Below, piece after piece: positions 11,537-23,100 of a DNA stretch of 64,000 bases. Position 1 is the stretch's first letter. Each line of letters begins with the position of its first letter. This DNA is from Paracamarosporium sp. OC-R06-R3 (taxonomy: Eukaryota > Ascomycota > Dothideomycetes > Pleosporales > Didymosphaeriaceae), in the NCBI GenBank assembly GCA_019828545.1, contig JACVRA010000364.1, positions 310,001 through 374,000 of the forward strand. Reading direction: 5' to 3'. A model generated the notes under the pieces. The model was not told the origin of the DNA. It saw nothing but the letters and a program-made list of their open reading frames with translations, and searched no databases. The position numbers and the translations under genes were made by a program.

Positions 11537-12043
11537 ACGGTGGGGGCGAGAATCTTTCATAGAAAGCGGGAGTCTTTTGGGAAACGCACTGGTCAGGTTC
11601 AGGAGGCGAAAGAATTATACTCGAGCGGCCGTATTGCCATAGAAATTGATATTATGTTTCTAAGGCAGGTAGGTAAGCCTGTCAGGTGCCGAGTGGCCAA
11701 GACCAATCTCCTTTTTCTTCCTCCTAGGCTGCAGACTTCCTTTTCCGGTAAAGCCCGTCTCTCTCAGCCCCTGGAGACCGACTTTTTGAGCCTTAATATG
11801 TCTTTTGCACGGGTTTTGGAACAGAATTCTAACGGCCGAACGCGAATACGTGAATCCTTCGGCTGGCGCCTACCATAGTTTATTGAGTTGATTGTGGCAT
11901 CGACTGCGATTTAAGTTTAGCGCATAAGCAGCCCTAAATTATCATAGAAGTACATAAAGCGACTTTATTTCCTAGAATTGTTCACAGACCTCAGTAAATC
12001 AATCATAATTCATTGTATTCTCATAGCCCGAACCACCTCGGCC
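11537..12043. other. intergenic region, no gene seen
   Basis: Spacer between two co-oriented genes. It contains only an out-of-frame continuation of the permease 3' end and the LysM gene promoter. Confidence 0.45.
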
Positions 12044-12642
12044 ATGATGCGTTCATTCACCTTTGCCCTCACCGTGTTACCACTTCTCGGCGCAGCATAT
12101 CCAGTCGATCCTCCCAGCACCGCAGCTCCAGATACCATTGAAGACTGCACATACTGGCAAGTTGCCAGTGAGACCGACACGTGCGCCAGCATAAGCGAAT
12201 GGTGGGGTATTACCCTGGAGCAATTTAATACATACGTACGCATCGCCGCAATATTTCTACCTGCCTTAATACTAAGTATAACCAGAACCCAAGCCAAGCC
12301 GCCAGCTGCGACCTTATTGTTGGCAACTCTTACTGCATTGAACAAAATTACGGCATACCTCCGGCAACTCCTACTCCTACAACAAGCTCTGCAAGTAGCA
12401 CCACCCAGACTCCTACTCCTACCCCGACAACAGCACTGGGAATTTGCGAGGCGGAGGCTGGTGGGTATGCAAGGTATTGCCCACGCTGTCTCTCGCGCTG
12501 TGAAAAGGAGACCACATATATCGCGCAGTGCTTCGAAAGCACTTTCTTCACTATGAATTACTATGACAGTCAGTGTTGGCAACATGGTGGCAACGATTGC
12601 GCGAACAAGGCGGCTGATATTGTCTGTCCTCAAACGCAGTAG
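12044..12642 (+). CDS. secreted LysM protein with 8-cysteine C-terminal domain
   Basis: Two exons, 12044-12235 and 12286-12642, with a 50-nt intron (GTACGC to CCAG containing ACTAAG); 182 aa. Residues 1-19 are a signal peptide (RSFTFALTVLPLLGAA). One LysM follows: CTYWQVASETDTCASIS, WGIT, EQFNTY, then NPS, C and VGNSYC across the splice. This is the fungal-type LysM that binds chitin oligomers. A Pro/Thr linker (ATPTPTT, TPTPTPTT) leads to a C-terminal domain with eight cysteines, including YCPRCLSRC and a DSQCW segment, that I do not recognise. Fungal LysM proteins protect hyphae or hide chitin from host receptors. Whether this one does so is inference. Confidence 0.85.
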
Positions 12643-13321
12643 TGGATGTTCCAGGGTGTTCAGGAGCGCACAAGAAAAACATCCGATCTTAATGAGATCT
12701 TTGTAGATAATTTGTGAGCTTAACGAATTACATGAAGGATAGAATAATTATCATCATGGGCGTTATGTGTCAAAAAAATGATGCCCTGCGGTTGATCATG
12801 ATAGTACATCGACCGATTGTAGAGTTGCTCCTCACGGCTCAAATGACCCATAGATTAAAGAGAAAGGAGCGTAGGATGGTGAAGAACGAGGGAATAACAG
12901 CTCTAGAGAAAAGCCCTGGGTCATGCTAGGGAGGAGAATAGCACAGCGCCATACCAAAGCCTAGCCATGCCATGTCTTCAAGTGTAGATAAGGTGGACAC
13001 CATCTATACCTAGTAAGTCGTCATGGTGGTAGAATGAAGCTAAAGAAGGGGTAGAAGGGGTGATGTTGGAGAATGAAAAGCTTGAGGGCAATCGGTAATG
13101 AAAGATGCCGATGCCGCGCCGCTCCGCATCTTCGCGACACCTTTGCATGAGCACTACCCCATCTAGTCTAGCACACTTCGCACTTCTAGCACCTTTTTGG
13201 CGTTCAAGCGGAACATCGTTATTCCTTTACACTCTTCCAATCGCGACAAGATGAACAAGCGGCTGAACGACCGTAATACCGAGATTGTGGTGCGTGTACT
13301 TAAAATGCCGAACTTATTTAA
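12643..13321. other. intergenic region, no gene seen
   Basis: Spacer between the LysM and hydrolase genes. A short frame at 12714-12929 has no family features. An in-frame ATG at 13251 does not splice convincingly into the hydrolase. Confidence 0.4.
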
Positions 13322-14377
13322 ATGCCTGAACTGCCTTCAATCACAAAGTATTCCCACGCCATGACGACTACATCTATCCTACAAAAGGAACTCCAATTCC
13401 TAGCTCTACCCTCTGGTCGTAGACTCGCCTTTGCGGAGTTCGGCACACCAAACGGTCGTCCCATCATCTACTTGCACGGATTTCCCATGTGCAGACTTGA
13501 AGCACAAGCCTTCGATGAACCTGCCCGACGCGCTAACATCAGACTCATCGCGCCTGATCGCCCTGGTATCGGACAATCAACTTTCAGTCCCGATCGGACC
13601 ATTTCAGATCACGTTAACGATATAAAAGCGTTGTCTCAGCATCTGGGTCTTCAACAATTCGCAGTTCTGGGTGTTTCAGGCGGCACACCGTATGCGCTAG
13701 CGTGTGCAAGCGCGCTGCCGAGGGAATGGCTGAATGGTGTTGGGATTCTATCGGGTATGGGAACGTATGAGAAGAGTGACTTAGGACTGGTGCCACGAGC
13801 CAGTAAGGTGACTGGATGGCTGGCGAGGAGTGTACCGCGAGTATTGGTTGTGGCCACTAATATGTTTGTGTCTGCGCTACAGAGGGTCGTAAAGTGGGGA
13901 TGGATTCAAAGGCGGATTGATCAAGCATTGGAGAGCGTGAAGAGAAACAAGAGTGAGTGGAACAAAGATGAACTTGGTATACCAGCGAAGGACCAGAGGA
14001 ATGGGACATGGACGCCTGCAGCAAGCAGAGAGCGGCTGCTGAATGCATTGTTCGAGCCATTTAAGCACACTTCGAAGGGTATGGTTCAGGAAGCTGCGCT
14101 TGTTTCGCAATCTTGGGGAGTCAAGCTCGAGGAGGTAGACTGTCCAGTGAAGATTTGGCACGGGACGAAGGATACTAATGCACCAATCGAGTGGATTCGA
14201 TCGATGGCTGGCAGGGTTCCAAACGCGATACTGAAGGAATATGAGGAAGAGACGCACGGTAGTATGGTCAAGCATATTGATGGCATTCTGTCGGATCTCC
14301 TAAATGAACCTGAGATGGAGAGAGACGGCACGGAAAGGCGTTTGAGGAAGAGGGCTGTTGTTGATACCCGAACGTAG
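13322..14377 (+). CDS. alpha/beta-hydrolase fold protein
   Basis: An intronless 351-aa protein. The oxyanion-hole HGFP motif follows a hydrophobic strand (IIYLHGFP). DRPGIGQS is the usual loop after strand 4. GVSGGTPYALA is the nucleophile elbow with catalytic Ser. An acid candidate lies in HGTKDTNAP and the catalytic His in EETHGSMV near the C-terminus, so the triad is complete. There is no signal peptide, so it is probably intracellular. The substrate is unknown; relatives include esterases, epoxide hydrolases and peptidases. ATG 13322 is the first in frame, and ATG 13364 (MTTTSIL) is a possible alternative start. Confidence 0.88.
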   Translation: MPELPSITKYSHAMTTTSILQKELQFLALPSGRRLAFAEFGTPNGRPIIYLHGFPMCRLEAQAFDEPARRANIRLIAPDRPGIGQSTFSPDRTISDHVNDIKALSQHLGLQQFAVLGVSGGTPYALACASALPREWLNGVGILSGMGTYEKSDLGLVPRASKVTGWLARSVPRVLVVATNMFVSALQRVVKWGWIQRRIDQALESVKRNKSEWNKDELGIPAKDQRNGTWTPAASRERLLNALFEPFKHTSKGMVQEAALVSQSWGVKLEEVDCPVKIWHGTKDTNAPIEWIRSMAGRVPNAILKEYEEETHGSMVKHIDGILSDLLNEPEMERDGTERRLRKRAVVDTRT

Positions 14378-15374
14378 TTAGTCGAGTCAAATTCCGCGTA
14401 TTTATGGGATGTATACGAGGGGGCATGCAAACGCAGGGGCTAGGTGTTACTACCGTTCACTGAAAATACTTTCATAGGATGTGTCATTCGTCAAATGATT
14501 GTGAGCTTGTGCCTAGCTACTAAGGCAAAGTCCAACTTGATCCCTATTAAACGATAACTAATGACCATCACTCGAATTCGATCACTAACTTCCAAATTTA
14601 GAATACGATAGCTAAATACGTGCGGTCTCTTTCCGCTCGTGCATATAGGTCCTCCAACCAAGTAAGATTCATCAAGCTTCGCATGTAGAAGCTTGCCAAT
14701 GTATTTCAAATAGCTTACATATTTCCAAGAAAAAGTGCGGAGAAACTGGTGCCAAGGTCGATGAACAAGGCGACTTATGATAAAAGAGGTTTAGCCCAGT
14801 GGCTGCGCCTGTAGCGAATATTGGTGGCTTTGGTGCAACCTCAGCTCACCTCTCACAGATCGACATCGAGCTCGTCTTCGTTCTTGTTCCTATCGCGCAC
14901 TCAACTGACCTTCGACTTCGTTCCGCGAGACTGTAGCAATACCGGAAAAACAGATTTAATCTTACTTCACTGCGCAGTATTCCCCCCCCCCTCGTATTAC
15001 TACAGGTAGCAAGCAGAATCACATCAGACTTGACGTCAGAAGTTAGGTTTGCACAGCCTCAATGCCTAAACAATAGCTTCTCTTCATCGTTCCGCTTTCG
15101 GAATGCTGGATGATCGGAGGCGATCGTCGATAGGACAATGGAGTGCGAACGCGATGAAACCCCCGCAGCTCGTGTAACGCCACATGCCACATAGACTGCT
15201 TTCAGAAACGCAAGGGGATATTCGTATTGGAATGACTGGTTTCAGCCGGAGGGGTTTGTGATGTTTATAAGAGCGGTTGAAGCTCAAATAATACTCGTTT
15301 CCACTCTCCCCACTCAAACGGCACAACCCCGTTCATTTGCATCTCAAAACAGAAAGAAGTACCAGTCCATCAAT
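14378..15374. other. intergenic region, no gene seen
   Basis: About 1 kb including a run of ten C at 14982-14991. Short frames on both strands (14491-14709, 14821-15009, 15084-15326) lack recognisable features. Confidence 0.45.
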
Positions 15375-16197
15375 ATGTATGTCAATAGCGTTTTGCTTGC
15401 TGCGGCTGTAGCCACGGTTGCAAAGTCCGAGGTCCATGTAGTCGATGTCGGTGAAGGCGGTCTCACCTTTGAACCTCAAACGATCAATCCCAAGCAAGGA
15501 GATACCGTCATCTTCCACCTCTATCCGCGCCACAACGTCGTCTCGACGACTTTTGATAAACCCTGCGAGTCCAACGATGACAGCTGGTTTAGCGGGTCAT
15601 TTGACCAAACGGACAATGGCAAAAAGAAATTCGTAGTCAATGTCACAAGCGAGGATCCAGTACGTGCATGCAACATCTCTCACTTATCGAGTAGGGTCAT
15701 GCTAACGTTAGAATGAATAGGTGTGGTACTACTGCGCCGTGCAACAACATTGCCAAAATGGCATGGTAGGAGCTTGGAATCCACCAACTAGTGGGAATAC
15801 CATCGAAGCATTCTCTGATGCAGCGAAGAACGTGAGCCGAGCTTCAACACCGTCTAGTATCAAGGGCGGGGAACTATTGGAAGATGAGCAGATTGCTAGT
15901 TTAACCAGTGGCAGTGCGTCGCCAAAGCAGACTGGAAAGTAAGCATCGACATTAATGCCTTAAAAAGTAAGGCCCAAATACTCATGGTGAATTTGAAGCT
16001 CCACCTCTACCGAGTCCGCAAGCGAAGCTACTACGACACCGTCTGGTTCTGGAAGCCCCTCAGCTTCTTCTAGCGGTTCGGCTACTCAGTCAGGTGCTTC
16101 GACTACTCCTTCCCCCGGTGCTACAGAGAGGCTGAACGCTAGATCTTTCATCGGAATATTGGCTATCGCAGTTGGCTTCGCATCCTGGTTGATGTGA
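15375..16197 (+). CDS. extracellular cupredoxin-like, Ser-rich GPI protein
   Basis: Three exons: 15375-15659, 15721-15938 and 15999-16197; 233 aa. Introns of 61 and 60 nt are GT-AG, and the first contains GCTAAC. A signal peptide covers about residues 1-18. The body is a blue-copper-like fold: VVDVGEGGLTFEPQ, then GDTVIFHLYPRHNVV, later WYYCAVQQHCQNGM. The His of PRHNVV and the Cys, His and Met of the last block sit where type 1 copper ligands occur, so copper binding is plausible. A Ser/Thr-rich linker and a hydrophobic tail (FIGILAIAVGFASWLM) indicate a GPI anchor. Such extracellular serine-rich cupredoxins are common in filamentous ascomycetes; their role is poorly known. Confidence 0.85.
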
Positions 16198-17639
16198 TTC
16201 TCGTAGTGTGACTAGTCTGATGTGGAATCCTGGTGCGCGGTATCCAGAGGTATTACAGTCGAACGGGACAGCAATACATTCATCACGGTAATAGCAAAAT
16301 GAGTGGAGCATCAGATAGACGTCAGAAGCCCCCACCAAGGGACTAGGTAGCTTGTAACAAGGTTTCTATTATCAATCAAAGAAGGCCGTGCTGGGTTTTA
16401 TGCCTGTGAAAGTTGGGACGGAAGCAATGGGTAAATACATGCATCCCTCGTACTAGGTAACTTGTATATGCGTAGTATTCTTTTTTGCCGGAGATGCTTT
16501 CGAGATGAAAGTGTTCGATGGATTCGCTCTGTGGACAACTCTTACTTACTTGAAATGGTCTGGGTTAATACCGTATATCATGAGTATATCGCTTGAAGTT
16601 TTCTTTATTGCTTCCTTTGCAAGCCCTATTCTAATGATATATCAGGTAGCTCATGGATGTTGACACAGAACCTTGCTACCGCCAATGGAGCTTAATGAAA
16701 CCAAATACCTTCGATGTTTCTGCTAGTTGATGGCGTTGCCGTATCATGAGCTAATGTATCAGACTTCGTGAAATGTAATTTCGATGATGGTTCGAACAGT
16801 CTCGATAAAATTCAAGAGCTGATTGATATATTTGGCTTCCCCATATGCAAATAGAGCACGGAAAACTATTCATGGAAGGTCCGGGACCTACTTGAGTAGA
16901 CGCTATGTTAAAAGCTAGCAAAATCCTTTTAACAGTTCTTGCCAGCTTACTTGCAAGTATCTCGTCGGCACAGACATGACGAGTCCGCTTATCCGTAGAC
17001 ACAAACTGAATGCGACATGTCTTGATTGAAGTGTTTGAGATGAGAAATGTCTGTGAACAAAATCTGAGCTCGCTACAAAATGATGTGTTCACAAAGATTC
17101 ATTCTCAACACAAGATACGGCAGAAACCTACGAGCCAGTTTCAACGCACTCCATATTGAATAATCTCACGTTGAGTTCACTCACATCATGGTAAAAACGG
17201 TCCAAAAATCGTTCACGGGTGGAACCAAGCCTTGCCCTCTCTCCAAATCTTCAAAAACGTATTTAATTCTGTTTTGTCTCAAGCTCATGTTCCTTTTTCT
17301 GCTTTCAGTCCAAAGCTCAGACTACGTCTCATTGAAGTGTGGGTAGCATGCAAGTGTAAAAGTAGTACATTCAAAGCACGACGACAGCAAGCCAACAAGG
17401 CCAATCTGATAGCGAGATAGTAAGTCAACAAAACCGATAATGTTAGCAACATTTGATTTATATCGGGGGCTTTACTTCTAAACGCTATACTTTGATGAAA
17501 TCATTGAGCGACTGGTGCCCGACTGACAATGTCCAAGCGCTCATTCCAACTTCTCCCCTAATCCAAACATTTTGATAGAATTACGCCAGGCCCTGCAAGG
17601 AGATTAGTCATTACCGCTACCAATTGCTTAGTTCATTAC
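16198..17639. other. long intergenic region without supportable gene
   Basis: AT-rich spacer of 1.4 kb between convergent genes. Frames at 16751-17092 (reverse) and 17232-17420 (forward) have no recognisable features and no useful splice partners. Confidence 0.45.
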
Positions 17640-18853
17640 TCACGCCTCACAGACCTCCTGAACAGCGATATCCTTGACCTTTGCAATCGCATACGCTACA
17701 TGGGGAATCGTAGCAGGTTCATTTCTCCCTTTGACCATAGCACCTTTAACGAACTTCTCCTTCTTCACCGATTTCGGAAGTGGCGGTGCATCCTTCAGGT
17801 ACTTGGCCGAAGCGTGCGAGGGCCGCATTTCGCACCAAGGCCCGTCAGTCTCGATCTGTAGATGTGAGAGTGGGATTGCGCGGACAACTTCAATATTCTC
17901 CTCCGCTGGGCGAATTTTTCAGCTACGTACTCTCCAAAGGGGGGTTTTGGCTTACTCTTCATACTACATCCGTTCACACCAATGTCAAACCCCATGTTCA
18001 CGATCCTCTGCATCTCCTCTACCGTCCCCGTGAAAGAATGCACAAGTCCCCGCTTCGGTAGCTCATTAAGCCTTGCGCCCAACAACCGCTCGAAATCCTC
18101 AGCTGCAGCACGAGAGTGCAAGAACAAGGGAAGCTGGACTTCGACAGCGACGGAGAGCTGAGCTTCAAAGTATTTGAGCTGCTGCTCTTTGGGTGTGAGG
18201 AACAGGCGGTCATAATCAAGGCCAAATTCACCGAAGGCGACGGCATGACCAGCTTGTTTAGCCGAAAGTGCCAGATCTTTGAGAGCCTCGAGAAGGGCGT
18301 CAGGACCGCCCTGGTGTGAGTCAAAGTGCTTTGCGGAGCAGGGGTGGACTCCTACGGTTGCGTAGCAGAGGCCAGCTGGTAGGCATTAGCGATGAAGGTT
18401 CATGTATAATACACCCTGACAAGAAAGAAGGACCAGACAACAGGAACGAACAAATTCGTTAGCAAGCAACAAGGCATGTGCCAGCCATGTCGAAAGGAAA
18501 GACAACTCTGGATCTATGAGCCAGGTGCCCAAACACATTTACAGAACTGAAATCATAAATCAAAGTGCAAAACCTCGCAAGTCCACTTACGATGTGCTTT
18601 CGCTATCTCAACAGCATGTTCCGACTCTTTTAGATCAGAACCAGTAACCATAAACTTCTTGCAACCCGCATCTAGGCCACGCTGAATAACCTCCTCAAAA
18701 TCGTCCTCATGCCTTTGAGTTCCATGATACTCTCCACGGAATATAGGGTCTGTAAGGTTGATGCCGATCTTTTAATGATTAGCAAGAATCACGGGCTAGA
18801 AAGGGGCCACGCGGACCAACATCGATGTACTGGAATTGTGGTTCGCTGCCCAT
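17640..18853 (-). CDS. TatD-family metal-dependent DNase
   Basis: Four exons: 18853-18821, 18768-18591, 18375-17956 and 17905-17640; 298 aa. The family signatures appear in order once spliced: YIDIGINLTD across the first junction, VTGSDL, HPGLCYATVGVHPC across the second, GEFGLDYD, LPLFLHSR, LVHSFTG, GVNGCSMKTEEN across the third, and ETDGPWCE near the C-terminus. These include the metal-binding His, Glu and Asp residues of the amidohydrolase-like barrel. The 215-nt second intron is long for this window. The first donor is GTTGGT, accepted because it restores the conserved IDIGINLTD. It probably acts as a 3'-5' DNase in DNA turnover or repair. It is divergent from VFA1 across 552 bp. Confidence 0.9.
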
Positions 18854-19405
18854 GATGAACGAGCTTTGAGATCTTATATTGCGGTGAGGTAGAGGGTCTG
18901 CTTTTGGTTAACACCCGCAGAGAGATTCTGAGCATGTTCTGGCGTACGAAAAACTCGATCCTGCAATGACTTGGCGTTTTCGGGGCCACCAATAGAGTGT
19001 TGGAAGAGCGCGCAATAGAGTCTCCTTGAATTAGGATTGATTTTTAGAGCGTTCGATGCCTTGGTTAGAAACATGTACACGCAGTGATGGAGATGAACAT
19101 CACGAAAAGTCCTGACGTTGAAGCGATTGGCTATACTAGGTATCATTAGGACTAGCTTATAGCCGCTCAGCCACAACGCCACACACAGTCAACGACAAGT
19201 CACCTAGTTGCGCATGACATTCACCATACATCAGCGCTTTACGGCCTTGCTTTGTCCTGCTCAAGTGTCTGATACGGCGTGTTTTTTCGCAGTTCAGCAG
19301 TTTACGCACACGAAGGGTCTTATAGGGATCTCAAATCTCTGGGTTAGCCGCCTGCTGACAACCGAGGGGTATTTTCATCGCTGCATCCGCAAGCCATCCA
19401 TCAAC
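18854..19405. other. divergent promoter region TatD / VFA1
   Basis: A 552-bp spacer serving both genes. It contains a reverse-strand tRNA-box-A-like string but no box B, and no gene that I can support. Confidence 0.5.
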
Positions 19406-20124
19406 ATGTCACTTAAGAACTTATGGCACCATCGTAAGGTGGCTGATGGCTCAGCTAAAGCTTGTTGGATCTGCTATAAGCCCTCGACTAGTGTCTTGAT
19501 TACGCCGGATAACAAGGTGACAATTTCGTACGAAATGACCTATTCTTTGCTCATGCCATCAGGACTTCTTCTATATATGCGTTGGACATCTTTCAGACCG
19601 CGGCTTTTGCCAGCCTGATGCAGACGAAGCAGCGGCAGCTGCAGCTCGTAAGAAAAAAGAGGAGCTTGACCTTGAGATCGAGAAAGTAAAGAAAGAATAT
19701 GAGGAGAGACAACGAATAAAGCGTGAGAAGCGGAAAGAGAAAGCAAAGGAGAAGGACAAAGAGAAGGACAAAGATGCTAAGAAAACCGAGGAAGAAGAAG
19801 ATAAAACTGACGAGAAAGCGAAAGACGATAAGGTTCGATCATCGTCTCTGTACGTAAACTGGTGCTGGCTGACTGCGTTACAGATTAAAGAACTCTCAAA
19901 GTCGAAAGACCAAACTCAAGTAGATTTGGGACCCCGCATCTTCACCTTGAACAAGTATGACCCGCTTCTGTCTATACTGTTCTTCCAATTGCCTGCTGAT
20001 GCACTGCAGAAACTTTTATCAGATGCGAATCGACAGGATACGTAACGCTGAAGCCGCGAGACGTAACCGCGAAAGGTTAAGCAATCCAGCAAATTTCCCT
20101 TCTCCACCCAGCGGTATCCCATGA
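19406..20124 (+). CDS. VFA1: Vps4-associated protein 1 (Vfa1-like)
   Basis: Four exons: 19406-19516, 19563-19832, 19884-19954 and 20010-20124; 188 aa. Introns are 46-55 nt, all GT-AG and frame-preserving. The N-terminus carries the conserved HHRKVADGSAK, CWICYKP and TPDNKDFFYICVGHL blocks; the CxxC and CxGH pairs form a probable zinc site. A long Lys/Glu-rich coiled-coil region follows. The C-terminal block (LNKNFYQMRIDRIRNAEAARR then NPANFPS) is the family's Vps4-contacting end. In yeast Vfa1 binds the MIT domain of the ESCRT ATPase Vps4 and stimulates it at endosomes. The same role here is inferred from family membership. Confidence 0.9.
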
Positions 20125-23100
20125 CTGCAGACATTGCGCGACGGGTATCATAATCCGTCGCTTACTGATTTCTTCGAGCTCTCTTTGATGGATATAGTTT
20201 GAGCGGGGCAGTCTTCTTGGCATTTGTGTGCTCATCACTCGTGAGCCAGTAGGTACTCGCTTACAATAATTGTCAAGGTCTGTTTACGTTTGTTCACTGC
20301 AGTCAGCAATTAGCAGGTGTTCACACCACATGCTTGACGAAAAAACCACGGAAGCCATGCGTTTGCAGCAGGAGGTCTAGGGATCAGTTGCAATATAAAT
20401 GCTGACTATGTATGAACGAACACTATAGGCGCGATAGGTGTACACTGCTCTGGTCTGCATCCAAGACAAAAGCTGACGATGCTTTTTCTCACTGTCAATA
20501 CGCTATTGTTAGTTTTCGAGACACATGCCGGCATGATGTTTCGTTCCGCGCACGAACGACCTGAGCAGATAGCCATCTGACATCCGGATATCATGCGTCT
20601 GGCGTTTAGCTTTGGCGGCGGGACGGACGGCACAGGCCCCCAGACCTGTCTCAGATCATGGAGATAAACAATTGTGGTCTATTAGCGTCACTTAGGGTCG
20701 AATAGCACACCGGGTTTGACCAGGCCTACGACGACAAACCTGCCTTTTGAGCCGGCACGAATGCATCATCACTCTCTAAGAGATAAGGGACGTACTCATA
20801 TTACCGTCATAATGGATGCGCAGATTTTGCACCTCAGATAAGCAGCAGTGTTACTCACGGCCTTGGCAGCCCGCTGAATTGCCAGCACGTTTCCTAGTCT
20901 CACCGCTCAATACCCCTACTTGTGCAAAGAAGGCTGGATCGGACATCTGGCCCAATCATGACGAATGCTATCGTTCTGCATCTCGGCAACAGATTGAGAT
21001 GCATCCCGCTCAGGCCCCCAACGCTAAGCCTTGCGCACAGCAGGCCAAGCGAAAGCTTGGAAGCCGAAGACGTGCTCTCCCTCCATAGGGCTAAAGCTCG
21101 CGTAAAACTGCCAGCGTGACGAGACACCCAGGATACGTTTGGACCTTTATCCCATTTTGAGCATGCTTGCAGGACGTGCAGCTCCATGCCCTACAGGAGG
21201 ATTCCTCGGGACTATGCTTCCGCATGCCTTGTTGACAATGCTTCTGCTTTGGCGAGATGGAAGACGTAGTGCCATTGCATGAGGCGACTATTATGACATG
21301 CGCTCGGAGCATCCTCAGAACCTTAGGCGGCCATGCATCCCGACAGAAGCGCGCTTGATTCCCCGATGCGACTCGAGTCTTAGCCTTGATTTTTGCGCCG
21401 GATACCGAAGTTTCCAAGCCGCCACGGTGCTTGGAAATGCAGCCATGCAATTCAAAACGCGCCTTTTCTTCCTTCTCGTTAGAGAGTACCTCAAGGGTTC
21501 ACAACATGACCTCTTCTTGAGCTTACATACCAGAACGCGAGTAATTCCATCCATCTGCCGTTTTATCCTGGGCTTCAGCACAATCCTCAATGAGCGCTTA
21601 ATTATCGTAGGATCCAGATGCCAGCACCACTCCTGCGCATCCTTCGGAGAATAGACCCGCTCCTTGAACCCGCTAGCAACCGTTTGCGCGAATCCGCAAC
21701 TTTCCCGTCATGCTATTGCCTTGTTTCTCAGTCAGCTAGCACTCTGTAGTCACCCGCGGAACATATATCAGCCGGTCAGGCATGTGGACGTATTACCGCA
21801 CACGTTGCTTACGCCGAGCAACAAGATTTCCGTCGGAGATGCATGTCTACTATCTTTTTATTGTTTTTATTTATTTTCGCGCAAGAGCAGTCCGTCCGTC
21901 AGCAGAGGAGGAGCATTTAAGCGAGATAAAAGCAAAGACGTTCGTCAGCCCTACGTTAGATGCCGCACCGCCCCATGGAACATCGTTCCGTATACTTACA
22001 AGGGTCCCGTGCGAGGCAGTAGAATAGTAGAGGTGTCATGTCACCCCTAATACGGTAGTATTTGACCGTCGCATTCGGAGTGCCCGACGTCAACCAAGCC
22101 AGCGAAGGACAGCGGTCCCACAAACGTTCTTCTTAGGGCTGATGAAGCCAAGACGTCGGATGTGGGCCTACTACAGATACGAGATACCCAGTTGTGGGAT
22201 GGTGTCTTCGTGTTTTCATGCGGACTTCACTAGGCAAACCGCAGGTGCCATCTGCAAGCAAAACGTGGAATGCCAGAACAGCCCTGCATGTACCTTTTCT
22301 CGCCATCATGCAGGTATAGTCTCAAACGGCCGTGCAATAACATGACGACCCAGCAGATCTTCGTTGCCGTCGTGTCCGATTTCCCCCACGACACTGCACA
22401 GCGCACCTGCACGTCTATCAGCAACAGATGCCTAGCGGCCGTTGACGTATTCAGAGCTACAATTCAGACACACCAATTGCAAGATGTGCCTTCATCATAC
22501 GCTGCGGAGAAGGTAGGTATGCTAACAAGAGATTTCCACACCACTGGGAAAGGCCCGATAGAACAATCGATGACTCTCTGTGCAGCAGAGAGCTCTACCT
22601 CTTACGTACAAGATCCTCGCGGCGCGTTCCGTGTCTACGCCGTCGACACTCTACATGCTTAGACTTTGGCGTTGTTCGAGCGCCACCTTTCTAGCTCAGC
22701 TTCGAGACCCAAGCCAAAGGGCCGCCGTCTGCAAACACTCAGCCTTATGGTTTGAGCACCTGAAATGGTGCACTGGAACGGTAAGGTGTACGAAACCTGT
22801 ACCACCACTATGGGCAAGAGGCGTCCGGTCCGCGTCGCACTTCGTTCTGCTTTGTACACCGATAAACAGGTATTGGTCTCCAGCTACGCATGTGTTTGTG
22901 CTAGAAAAAGAGGACCCTGGTGTTTCCAAGGGCTACGCAGGGTAGCGTGGAGGCGTCATATGCTAGGGGACGCAGCGCGTACGGTTGCTTCTGCGACATT
23001 GCCGTCGTGCCTTTGATACACGGCTGCGTATCGCAAGGTGTTTCTTCGCCAAGACGACGGCAAGCCCATTGCTGTTCTGAGCGAGATATTCAGCGTGCGT

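Noticed and set aside
13251..13321. ATG at 13251 as an upstream first exon of the hydrolase
   Set aside because: No donor and acceptor pair joins it to the hydrolase in frame with plausible signals; ATG 13322 suffices.
19140..19200. tRNA-like string on the reverse strand (TGGCTGAGCGGC)
   Set aside because: Resembles box A of Ser/Leu tRNAs, but no box B or acceptor stem follows at a suitable distance.
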